From: Benincasa hispida
Taxonomy: Eukaryota > Streptophyta > Magnoliopsida > Cucurbitales > Cucurbitaceae
NCBI RefSeq assembly: GCF_009727055.1
Contig: NC_052357.1
Location: 5,531,065 to 5,595,064 of the forward strand
DNA length: 64,000 nt
Direction: 5' to 3'
Shown: positions 54,092 to 64,000 of the stretch, one piece after another
Numbering within the stretch: position 1 is the first letter of the stretch
Layout of the letters: each line of letters begins with the position of its first letter
The notes under the pieces: model-generated
The model's database searches: none
What the model was told of the DNA's origin: nothing
The model's input: only the letters and a program-made list of their open reading frames with translations
Program-made: the position numbers and the translations under genes

Positions 54092-54486
54092 TTGGCCAGA
54101 ACACGTGCAGACCTCTTCTCCAACAAGTTGCTGCCATTTTCCTTTTTGAGCTCTACTTCTCCACCAACGCGACACCTCCGACTTCAATTCTGTCTTCATC
54201 CCTTACTCCATCGGACGTGGCTCCCTCTTCTTCCACCAAAACTTCAACAACAGTTTCGACTTCGGCTCTTTGTTCACTGACTTCATTTATTGCTCCTTCA
54301 GAGCCACCAATTATCACTCTAATTCCATCTTTTTCTATCTTGACTCCTTCGACACAGGCTCCGTTGCCGACCTCAACCCCTAACAATGGTGCAGTCATGA
54401 ATAGAATCACTCGCAGCCATGATTTTCTCCACTCAACTACTTCAAATGTGATTGGTCTATCTTCACTTTTCACTCTACTACTTTAA
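54092..54486 (+). other. Ser/Thr/Pro-rich ORF stretch, unrecognised
   Basis: The frame at 54217-54486, open upstream to about 54140, encodes a Ser/Thr/Pro-rich stretch (TPPTSILSSSLTPSD, PSSSTKTSTTVSTS, LPTSTPNNGAV) and then MNRITRSHDFLH. Base composition is less AT-rich than the surroundings. It may be a fragment of a low-complexity linker from a retroelement or a decayed gene. An antisense ORF (54473-54153) covers the same bases. I do not recognise either. Confidence 0.2.
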
Positions 54487-54547
54487 AGAAGCCTTCAGCC
54501 TAAATAAGAAGATAGGGAGGGTGTGCAACAAACACTTTAAAGAAGCC

Positions 54548-54569
54548 TTTAAATATATATATATATATA

Positions 54570-54600
<31 letters not shown>

Positions 54601-54625
54601 TTATTTATTTATTTATTTATTTAAA
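54548..54625. repeat. TA and TTTA microsatellite
   Basis: Alternating AT runs (54551-54570, 54582-54600) are interleaved with TTTATTTA runs (54571-54582, 54601-54622). Confidence 0.9.
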
Positions 54626-55910
54626 TCAGATGTTTGATTGTGTAAAATTTTCGAACTAATTAAAAAATCAAAATGCAAAAACATATAATAAGTTAAAAAA
54701 GATTAAAAAAAATCAAAACAAATAAGTAAAACGATATTTGAAAAAAAATGGTTTAGTTTTGATATTTGAAAAAAAAAAAAACTATATGATTTTATGATTT
54801 AAAACAAGGGAGATATTTTAGGAGAAAATAAAGATATATAATAAAAGAAACGTAGAAAGGAAAAAAAATAGTTGCATTATAATTCATATGATGGTTTTGT
54901 AGTCATAAAGAGGCCTGTTGGATTGAGGTTTTGTAGATGTTGGGATAGGATATCTAGGAATAAGATGTCTGTCAATCAAAGAGGACTCTGTTTGGCTATA
55001 TATGAGAATAAGAATAAGATGTATGAGAATATATTATACTTTTTTATACAATTATAATGTATAAAATTAATAATAATTAATTTTTATTTGTTAATTTATT
55101 TTATTACATTAAGTTATTAAATCAATTTTAAGTCATTAAAATTCAACTAAATTTACCCTTTAATATATTTATTATCAATTAAAATTTTTTATTGCACGTT
55201 TATATTATCAATTTTTATTAAAAAACATATTGGTAGTTATTTTTTTTTTTTAATTTTGTTAATTGAAGAGTTAATTAACTAATTGTGTAATGTCAATTAT
55301 AAACCTTATATATACATAAAAAAAGAAGTCGATATAAACTAATTGATTTAAAGTCTTCAAACAATATTTTTAATTTTAAAAAATTACCTAAGATTATAGA
55401 TTAATTTTTTTTAGAAGTACAAGTGTACAAGATTGTTTAATTGAAAAAAATAACTTACTTTATTATTAGTTAATTAATTAATATTTTTTAAAGATTAATT
55501 GGTAATTTTAATAAATAATTTATGATGTTAATATATTTTACCAATAAAAAAGAATTTAAGCAAATACAATTATGGTTATTCATATTTTTTAAAAAGATTA
55601 TGGTTTTCATATTAATTCATAATAATAGAATAAATTGTTATATTATCATTATTATCAATAAAATTAATTATATATGTCAATTATATACTTAAATTAAACA
55701 TATTTATAAAAATTAAATAAATTAACCAATATCAACAAAGAAGAAGAAAAATAAAATGAAGATAAAAAGTAAGAGAGAGAAAACCCCATCTATTTGGGTG
55801 GTTATGAAAACCTCCACGAATGGCTATTCCGAAGATTAAAAACTTGTACCAAACATAGTGATAGAATATCATTTCCCATTTTTTTGGCTATACTTCCGAT
55901 AGATATTTGT
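54626..55910. other. Intergenic, no gene seen
   Basis: Very AT-rich, with no supported ORF, repeat border or RNA gene. Confidence 0.5.
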
Positions 55911-56098
55911 CTCTAGCCCAACAAATACATTAAACTTAAAAATAAAAACACTGCAATTGAAAATCAATTAACCAAACCATCTCTAGCCCAACAAATACAT
56001 TAAANTGAAAATCAATTAACCAAACCATCTCTAGCCCAACAAATACATTAAACTTAAAAATAAAAACACTGCAATTGAAAATCAATTAACCAAACCAT
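55911..56098. repeat. Triplicated 70-bp unit around a single N
   Basis: A 70-bp unit beginning CTCTAGCCCAACAAATACAT is present at 55911-55980 and 56029-56098 without visible change. Between them is a shortened copy (55981-56028) in which the middle is replaced by one N (56005). The perfect identity next to an N suggests an assembly or gap-filling artefact, though a recent tandem duplication is possible. Confidence 0.8.
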
Positions 56099-57539
56099 CT
56101 AAATCACTCTTGAACTTACCTAGAATTTTATAACACTGAATCAATTATGATGTGGTGTTGATGTCAATTGTGAAGATCTCATGAACAGAAGAGAAACAAA
56201 CAAGATTCGACGAGGGTATATTCGAATCTAAGACCCTTAAGGCAAATTGGTTAATACCAACACCGTCCATATGCCGCTTGGCATACCTTTTCACAATGGT
56301 TTGATAGTCGATTAAGTCGAGCCTCTCATCTATGCCCTAGTGAATTTGATCGACAAGTCAAGCCTCCAAAATAGACTTAAAAATGATAAAAATTGAAAAT
56401 TCTGATAAAATAAAATTTGAAACTAAAGATAAAATCAAATATGATATTTAAAAAAAAAATTACATTCGATTTTTAAAATTCAAAAAGTATAGCAAGATAC
56501 TTTAGGAGAAAATCATGATTCATGCTAAAAAAAACTTGCAAAAAGGGCATAATTAGTTACAGTGTAACTAAAAGTCTACCATTTTAGGATTAAAAAACAG
56601 GTGAATTTGCTATAAATTTGATGAAATTTTTGTTTTGCTAATTTTTCCAATAGAGTCTTTAAAACAAACGATAATATGATTCAAAATATTAAAACAAGAT
56701 TAATTAATAAAATGAGATGTTTTAAAATATTTCAAGTTTAAACCAAAATTATAATAAAGATAATTTAAAAACCAATTTAAAGAACGTATAATTTAGTTAT
56801 GATTAATAGTGAATCTAATATAAATATAAAAAAATTATTTAGAAAAATTAATAGAATACAAAACTTGAAAATTCAAAATAAGATAATCATAAAAACAATT
56901 TAAAAATAGATGATTTTAGTTAGAATTAAAGAAAAAATATAATATAAATATAAAAAGTTAGTTTAGAAAAGGAGTTAGAAAAATTCAAAATATTTTTTTA
57001 AGATAGAAGATTGAGGTACAAATTTTAATTATTTTTTAATTAAATCATAAAATTTATGCAAGATTTTTCGTATAGATGGAGACACTTAGTTCCGATGAAA
57101 ATTTAAAAGAAAATCAATAACCTTATTATAAATTTGATAAATTAATTACAGTGTAATTAAAAAAAAATGTAGAATTAAAAAGACTAGATATATTTTAGGA
57201 TTAACGAAAGTGTGATGCAATTTACTATATTTTTAAAAAACATTTTGAGTGTAATTGCTTTATACTCTAATATCCCTAGATTTTTTTGTGGAGTCCAGAA
57301 TAACAGGAAACGCCTTACACGCGTGCACTGAATTAGTATTTGAATGCCTTGAAGGCTTTTTGGGCTTAAACCCAATCGTGGGCTTTAGGTTAAATTGGAT
57401 GTTGATGAGGTTTTTGTGAAGGTGCATAATGAAGAGTGATTTTCAAAAGAACGTTTCTACGTAGACTTATGAATATCTATCATCTAATTTTTTTCTTATA
57501 TGTATTCTTAACTTGAGGATTGAAACGTTCATTCTTCGG
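56099..57539. other. Intergenic, no gene seen
   Basis: AT-rich sequence with A/T runs; an ORF at 57375-57184 has no domain. Nothing else supported. Confidence 0.45.
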
Positions 57540-57680
57540 TAAATTTGGTTGGTTGATCTTGTACGTTGAAGCTTAACTTGTCTTGTACGTTGGATTGACT
57601 TTTCAACTTAATTTGGTTTGTTGATTTTGTACATTGGATTGACTTTTCGTGTTGATCTTGTACGATAGATTGGCCCTTAG
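57540..57680. repeat. Short tandem repeat of CTTGTACGTTGGATTGACTT type
   Basis: Variants of CTTGTACGTTGGATTGACTT occur about four times (near 57558, 57581, 57628 and 57656) with changes such as GTACATTGG and GTACGATAG. The spacing is irregular. No coding feature is seen. Confidence 0.5.
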
Positions 57681-58229
57681 ACTTATAGCGCATTATTAGA
57701 AAAATAATCTTATTCTTTGGAGTCTTAAATTTATGAACTCTTTGATAACTCCTCTATTTATAGAGTTGTCATATAAGTTTTGTGAGTTTCGGTTTGGTTT
57801 GTTTAACGACCCAACTGTCTAATATATTTCAAGGACAAAATAAGCTTAAAAACATATTTCTAGAAGAAAAATCCAATAAAAGAAATAATTTTTTTATTAA
57901 ATAAAGCTCTAAAATAATAAAATAAAATAAAAATATTGTTCGGGTACCCCTAATCCACTTCAAAATAAATTAAATAAATAAGTGACTAAAACAATCGAAT
58001 AATTTAAATATTTGACTCTAAAACAAAACCTAACACTTTGAGCAAATCATGTGTGAAAGCGATGTCAAGTCCCAATGGCTCTGTCACGGATTCCTCTAAG
58101 CAATCCATTATTGGTCCTACTAGGTGTAGAGGTTAGTCTTTCTAACAAGTCAAATATGTGCATCCCGTCATAGGCATAAGCATAGGCATAACATACTGCC
58201 TATGTTATTTGGATCCCAATAACATATTG

Positions 58230-59720
58230 CGCTTCTTCCAAATCCTATATTTGGAACTGCATGACTAGTCATTTCTTAACGTCAGCTAGAATTCTACTTC
58301 ATTTCCAATTAGTAGAATATCATCAATGTATAGAACCAGAAAAGCTACAGTATTGTTGAAAATCTTCTTGTAAACACAAGGTTCATCAACGTTTTATTCA
58401 AAGCTATAAGATTTGATCGCAGTGTCAAATCTTATATTCCAAGATTGAGATGCTTGTTTTAACCCATAAATGGATCTTTTAAGCTTGCAACTATTTTGCT
58501 CTTGACCCTGTTCAATAAACCTCTCTGGTTGAGACATATAGATACTCTCTTCAAGGTAACCATTTAGAAAAGTTGTCTTGACATCCATTTGCCAAATTTC
58601 ATAATCATAAAAGGCAGTAATGGATAAGAGTATTCCAATAGACTTGATCATGGCAACTGGAGAGAAGGTTTTTTTCGTAGTCTACCCCTCTCTTTAGGTA
58701 AACCCTAGCTTTGTAGGTTTGTACCTTACCATCTTGGTCTCGTTTTCTCTTGTAGATCCATTTGCAACCAATAGGTTTTACCTTTTTTGGTTGATCTACA
58801 AGTTTCCAAACTGAATTAAAATACATTGACTCTATTTCGAGGTCCATGGCTTTTATACATTGGTCTTTATCCTAATCTTCCATTGCATGTTTAAAAGTCA
58901 ATGGATCCTTTCAGCTGTCATCAAGTATGACGACTTAGATTTCCATTAAACCTATATAACGGTTAGGTTGATGAACAACCCTCCCACTACGTCGAGGTGT
59001 GCTCAATTCTTGATAAAGATGTGAAGTACCAGTTTCATCAACAACTCTTGTTGAAGGACCAACTTGATCAATAACTCTTGTTGATCTATCTGTAGTTTCT
59101 TTGGACATCTCACTTAATACTAGCTTACTGCATAGTTGATGATTCTTGACGTGGTCTTTCTCAAGGAATGTTGCATTTGTTGATACAAATACTTTATCTC
59201 CCCGATGATCATAAAAATAACCATTTTTCATCTCTTTAGGATAGCCTATAAATAGGCATACTTTTGAATGATGTTCCAACATCCCTAAATTATGAAGTTA
59301 CGTAAACTACCTTTACGTCCTCTTTATAACTCGTAAGGTGTTTCTGAAACATTTTTCGAGGGAACCATGTTCAAATTATATATTGTAGTCTCTATTGCAT
59401 GTCCCCAAAAAGAACTAGGACTCTGAGTATAACTCATCATAGAACGAACCATGTCCAACAGGGTTTTGTTTTTCCTTTCTACAACACCATTTTGATGAGG
59501 TGTGCTGGGTGCTATGAGTTGGGACTGAATACCGTGTTTTATCAAATAGTCCTAAAATTTTAAGTCCATATACTCACAACTTCGATCTGATCGAAGTGTT
59601 TTAATCTTTTTACCTAATTGGTTCTTAACCTCTGGCTTATATTCGTTGAACTTTTCTAGTGTTTCGGACTTATGATGCATTAGGTAAATATAGCCATATC
59701 TTGAATAATCATCTATAAAT
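58230..59720 (-). pseudogene. Copia pol fragment (integrase and RT)
   Basis: Read on the minus strand. The integrase core (59764-59552) has FIDDYSRYGYIYLM and KIKTLRSDRS, followed by APSTPHQNGVVERKNKTLLD and MVRSMMSY (59545-59324). The integrase C-terminus and linker follow at 59282-58935 (KVCLFIGYPKEMKNGYF, STPRRSGRVV). RT starts at 58847 (KPIGCKWIYKRKRDQDGK) and continues through [20 protein letters not shown] (58590-58530) to a YIDD catalytic box near 58320-58332. RNase H, LTRs and gag are absent. Stops and a frameshift separate the blocks. At its right edge a phrase near AGTCATATCTTGAATAAT is duplicated (59687 and 59721). Confidence 0.85.
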
Positions 59721-59764
59721 ATAGTCATATCTTGAATAATTATTATAGAAAAAAATAGCACCAT

Positions 59765-59880
59765 CAGTTATAAACAATGATAGTAGTCTATTAGTGTCTA
59801 TCAGTGATAGACAGAGATAAAACACATCATTGTCTATCTTTAAAAGTGATAGACAATGAAAATGTTATCATTAAAAAATT
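59765..59880. repeat. Palindromic GATAGA repeat, copy 5
   Basis: GTGTCTATCAGTGATAGACA and, further on, TTGTCTATC / AGTGATAGACAATG form nested inverted repeats. It lies exactly between a truncated integrase and the end of a large LTR, at an element junction. Confidence 0.6.
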
Positions 59881-59932
59881 ACTTACATCTCCAGTTTCGA
59901 AAATGTTCTCATTTAAAGTCATCCATGTGGAT

Positions 59933-61988
59933 TGAAGGAACTCTTATCAAAGAGTACCTCTGAGCGGAAACGAGATTGTTCCAAAAACATTGTGACAGAA
60001 TTAACGCATTCACAATCACATAGAATAGATATGTAATATTCAACAAATTACTGACATGCTTTGAACAACTATACAATAAGAGAGCAAGAAACGTGGCAAT
60101 TGAAGAACTATTCTTCACCAAAAACTTGCTTTCATACAATAACTCCTCCTCTCGCTCTTACTGGGAAAGTCCAAGCAATTCGTCCACCAAAACCCGGTTG
60201 TCTACCCACAAATGGCCTCCACACGAACACAACAATGGAGAGGACACCACCACTTAGAACCCTCGGTATTCTCGATGTGAGAATCCAGGAGGTGTGAGCT
60301 CTGTTGGATTTGGTAGAGGGAAGGAGAAAGAGAATATCATATACCACGACCAAGCAAGTGGGAGAAGGTTGATGTCTATCGTATAGATGGTGCTTGATCA
60401 TTTAAGAAGCAATACACGATCGTTTAGTAAATAGGCCACGATCATATAGACGATCGTTTAGTAAATGCTCGAACGCATGATTGTTTAGGAAAAGGCTAGA
60501 CGATCGTTTAGCAAATCCTATGTGATCGTTTAGTAAGCTGCGCGCGTGTATACGATCATTTAGAAACATTGAGCTATCGTTTAGGCTCTTGGTTTGCTAT
60601 GTGATAGGTTGTATACACAATACGTGTGCAAATGACCGATCTCTTTGCAAAATGAAAACGATTTTCATTTTATTCTTCAGTTACGAAAACTGAAAGTAAC
60701 CTCCCACTATCACACGGTTACGGAGAAAATGTCGATACAATTATCCTATAATTGTCCAAAAATAAATCATAAATATAATCATATTATATTCATTAACCTA
60801 TGGTTTAATATCACATCAAATGCAACATATGTACCATATCTCCTCCACTAGATATAAATCATATTTATGTCATTTTCCTCCAAATAATGTATCTCATACA
60901 TAATGTCAATTATATTATATATAATTGACCAGTTCAATCATATTATATATAATCGAACTCCCTCTTGTCAATTTAAATACTTCAAACTGACCCAAAAATT
61001 GATTCTCAACTTGAATCCATTGAGCTACCAAGGGGACGTTATGGACCTATGGCTTGAAGCTCCAACGGTACGTGAATAGCTAACTAAACTCTTTAGCCAC
61101 GAGATCCACCATTAGTTAACTGTCAGGCATTCTACTAAAGACCGACAACTGCACTCTTGTGACCACATATATATTTCTGTATCCATCGGATATAACCAAT
61201 CAACAGTACAATAACCCTTCACAGATGCTCGTAAGTTCATCTGGGCTAATTTACCATTTTGCCCATGTAGTTACATCTAACTCTTTAAGTACCACTGATC
61301 CCTCTAATGAATAATCAACATAGTTCTACTATGTGTGGACACCTCTCGGGTCATAAGAAGGTGTGTGAAACCACATTGTTCAAGCCCCGGGATTAGCCCT
61401 TAAGGGAGCAATCTATCTATTTACCCTTGTTTCTGAGAAGGGGTGAATTCCATCTTGTGTAGTTGAGTTCCCAGCTCCCAAATCAGACGAATCTTCAAAG
61501 TGGTAGGTTTGAGTCGGCGATCTGGCCACTCGCACCCATGCAAATAAAAGGACCGCCCTCAAAGGCAGGAGTTCCCAAATCACTCAGGATTGAGGTCATG
61601 TTACCTATGGTCATCCTAGTGAAGTGAAGTCTCTGTCATGAACGATGTTATGTAACGAGACTATAACACTTCATGGTCCGGTCTTATACAAACTCCTTTA
61701 TATAGGACGCCCCGTTCGCATGTCCCCACATGAATGATCAGCATTAGACCATCTGTAGCAAGTCACAACACTTGTTACTATTCTACAAAACAGGTGGCAT
61801 CCGTAGCGTTAATAGGATAAGGTTTCCCTCCTATAGCCATATATTACAGACCATTTTTGTTATCACTTAAGACATGATTCACCTGTATGTCTCCACATAC
61901 ATGCTTAAGTTACAAATGACAACCAGAGATTTTAGTTTATTGGTTTGTGATAAAGCAAATACAACATCCAATATTCATAGACAATAAG
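59933..61988 (-). repeat. Large Copia-type LTR, start truncated
   Basis: The left border (TGAAGGAACTC, 59933) matches the end of the LTR at 13377-15366. Blocks such as CACTCGCACCCATGCAAATA, GGATATAACCAATCAACAG and GGACGTTATGGACCTATGG match the other large LTRs. On the right the match stops near ATTCATAGACAATA (about 61988), some 100-130 bp short of the expected TGTTGGG start. It is most likely the 3' LTR of the pol fragment to its right. ORFs within it (60061-60297, 60401-60132) reflect LTR sequence only. Confidence 0.75.
60383..60590. repeat. Iterated GATCGTTTAGTAAA motif inside the LTR
   Basis: Variants of (A/C)GATCGTTTAG(T/C)AAA recur at about 60417, 60450, 60501, 60525 and 60556, with related forms ATGATTGTTTAGG and GCTATCGTTTAGG. 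The related LTR at 13377-15366 has fewer, looser versions (CTATCGTTTAGTAAA near 13908, and several TCGAT/CTCGA words). The position, in the downstream half of the LTR, is where retroelement promoters and R regions usually lie. Confidence 0.6.
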
Positions 61989-62133
61989 TGAAGAATGAAG
62001 GAAATCGGATTCGCGATCTCCATGAGCAGCGGAAGAAAGATAATTCCAAATCACAATCATGAATGAACATTACATTTACAGTCGAATACAGAACAAACAG
62101 TTATACAATTCATATGAAAGTTACAAATGCGCG
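61989..62133 (-). repeat. Fragment resembling the end of another LTR
   Basis: ATGAGCAGCGGAAGAAAGAT...AATTCC (62021-62047) resembles the end region of the LTR on its left (GAGCGGAAACGAGATTGTTCC, 59960-59980), followed by similar AT-rich sequence. It lies between the truncated LTR start and the RT reading frame. This suggests a rearranged junction, not a simple internal-region-to-LTR border. Confidence 0.4.
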
Positions 62134-64000
62134 TCAACCCCTCTTGAAGCCCTGCATCGAGTACTTGAGCAACATCTTGTCAATGTACAATGCTTGAGAC
62201 AGTTCTAGCACTTTGTTCTTACGATCTCGAAAGATCTGTATACCTAGAACAAACTGAGCCTCTCCCAAATCTTTTATTTGGAATTGGGTCACTAGCCAGT
62301 TCTTAACTGCAGTCAATAGACCTACATCATTCCCAATGAGTAGGATATCGTCTACATACAACACTAAGAAAACTACTGAAACATTGATGATCTTCTTATA
62401 GACACAAGGTTTATCAACGTTTTGGTCAAAGCCATACGAATTGATTGCAGTATCAAATCATATGTTCCAAGATCAAGACGTCTATTTTAGTCCATAAATG
62501 GACCGATTCAGTTTGTAAACCTTTTGTTCTTGACCTTGGGCTATGAATCCCTCGGGTTGCACCATATAAATGGTCTCCTCAAGATTGTCATTCAGAAAGG
62601 TCGTCTTGACGTCCATTTTCCAGATCTCATAATTATAATAAGCAGCAATGGATAGGAGGATGCAAATCGATTTTAACTTGGCAACAGGTGAGAAAGTCTC
62701 CTCATAGTCGACTCCCTCTACCTGGGTATAATCCTTTGCCACAAGTAGAGCCTTGAAGGTTTATACCTTCCCATCGGCACTTCATTTGTGCTTGTAGATC
62801 CATTTACAACTTATAGGGCGAACCCCATCAGGCTGATCTACAAGATCCCATACTGAGTTAAAGTACATCGACTCCATCTCGAGATCCATGGCCTTGACTC
62901 ATTCATCTCGGTCAACATCCTCCATTGCCTTTCTATAAGACAACAGATCCTCAACGTCGCCATCTGCTACCATAGCAAGAATTTCATGAAACCCAGATAG
63001 CGAATGGGTGGGTTCGCAACCTTCCCACTACGTCGAGGTTCCCTCAACTCTTGAGGTGGAACCGACCTACTAGATGAACTTCCATCAATAAATCTTGTTG
63101 ATGTAGCAGGCTCTTCAACAACTCTTGTTGAAGTTTCAGTAGTGTCATTGGAAAGTTCATGTAACACGACTTTGCTTCGTGGACCGTGCTCCCTTATATG
63201 ATCATCTTCAAGGAAAGTAGCATTTGTTGAAACAAATACCCTATTTTCCGTCGGATCATAAAAATAACCCCCTCGTATACCTTTGGGGTGGCCTACAAAG
63301 AGACACAATCTCGACCGTGGTTCCAACTTCTTGGGATTAGCCTCAAGCACATATACAGGGCAACCTCAAATGCGGAAGTGACGTAAACTAGTTTTACGCT
63401 CGTTCCACAACTCTAGAGGTGTTCTTGCAACACTTTTGGAGGGAATACAGTTGAGTATGTACACTGCAGTCTCCACTGTGAAACCCTAAAACGAGTCCGG
63501 TTAGGAAGCGTAACTCATCATCGAACGAACCATCTCTAACAAGGTCCTATTTCTCCTCTCCCCTACACCATTCTGCTGAGGTGTACTCGGCACTGAGAGT
63601 TGGGAAACGATTCCATGTTCTATCAAATTGTCCTGGAATGTCGAGTCCAAAAGCTCTCCACCTCGATCTGATCAAAGTGTTTTAATCCATCTATCCAATG
63701 CATTTTCAACTTCAGCCTTTAACTCTTTGAAATTTTCAACGGATTCAGACTTTCGTTTCATAAGATAAACATACCCATACCTGGAGTAATCATCAGTAAA
63801 ACTGATAAAATATTCATAGCCACCTCGGGCTCGCACATTCATAGAATCACAAAGGTCAGAATGTACTAATTCAAGAGGCTCCTTGCTCTATAACCTTTTC
63901 CAGTAAAAGGTCGTTTAGTCATCTTACCCTCAAGGCAAGATTCGCACACTGTCAAAGAATTTTTTTTAACTCACCTAGAAGTCCATTTTTCACCAATCTT
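62134..64000 (-). pseudogene. Copia pol fragment (integrase, RT), runs off the window
   Basis: Read on the minus strand. The integrase core enters from the window edge (about 64000-63360) with frame breaks. Its C-terminus is at 63350-62967 (RSRLCLFVGHPKGIRGGYFY, REPRRSGKVA). RT starts near 62880 and is clear at 62742-62482 ([37 protein letters not shown]), with the catalytic LYVDDILLIG at 62361-62332 and QFQIKDLGEAQFVLGIQI. The frame stops just after the RT at 62134, with no RNase H or polypurine tract before the LTR-like DNA, so the element has an internal deletion. It is closest in sequence to the fragment at 58230-59720. Confidence 0.87.

Noticed and set aside
54153..54473. 106-aa minus-strand ORF, Val/Glu-rich
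   Set aside because: It is the complement of a Ser/Thr/Pro-rich stretch, which automatically gives a Glu/Val/Gly-rich open antisense frame.
59765..59880. Repeated GATAGACA units suggesting a CRISPR-like or satellite array
   Set aside because: The units are inverted, not evenly spaced direct repeats, and similar single copies occur elsewhere in the window; this fits a hairpin-forming dispersed repeat in plant DNA.

Overview
This window is AT-rich plant nuclear DNA made of gene islands set in a large amount of transposon debris. The gene structures (short exons, GT-AG introns), the gene families, and the Copia gag/pol and LTR sequences point to a dicot, most likely a cucurbit (melon, watermelon or gourd type). 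That assignment rests on remembered family resemblance, not on a search.

Three genes look intact. A 15-exon alanine aminotransferase lies at 25514-29776 (+). A small three-exon gene for a plastid-type MEE14/CBP1-like protein lies at 35715-36578 (+). An 11-coding-exon FYVE-domain phosphatidylinositol-3-phosphate 5-kinase of the FAB1/PIKfyve family lies at 37252-46547 (-). All three were rebuilt exon by exon, and phase is kept at every junction. The MEE14-like gene and FAB1 are convergent. A fourth locus, 11120-11962 (-), is a broken gene fragment cut by a retrotransposon.

The left arm (1-17.3 kb) is a decayed Ty1/copia element on the minus strand. It has a 3' LTR at the window edge, RNase H, RT, integrase and gag remnants, a primer binding site, and a 2.1-kb 5' LTR. 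Its integrase is split by an oppositely oriented solo LTR. A second solo LTR (13377-15366) and a CACTA-type terminus (ending at 17343) follow. The stretch 17.3-25 kb holds inverted-repeat and hAT-like elements up to the alanine aminotransferase promoter. The stretch 31.65-34.3 kb is a three-deep nest: a hAT-like element inside a solo LTR inside a MITE-like palindromic repeat. A 303-bp solo-LTR-like insertion sits in a FAB1 intron. The right arm (47.4-64 kb) has a LINE fragment, an LTR-like fragment, a ~100-bp-period degenerate tandem repeat, and two further minus-strand Copia pol fragments with a large LTR between them.

I did not find a convincing new multi-gene system. The most informative items are the nested insertions with readable target-site duplications and in-window empty-site copies, the long fold-back element beside the alanine aminotransferase gene, an ACG codon where a transit-peptide ATG would be expected, and the disrupted gene fragment at 11.1-12 kb.
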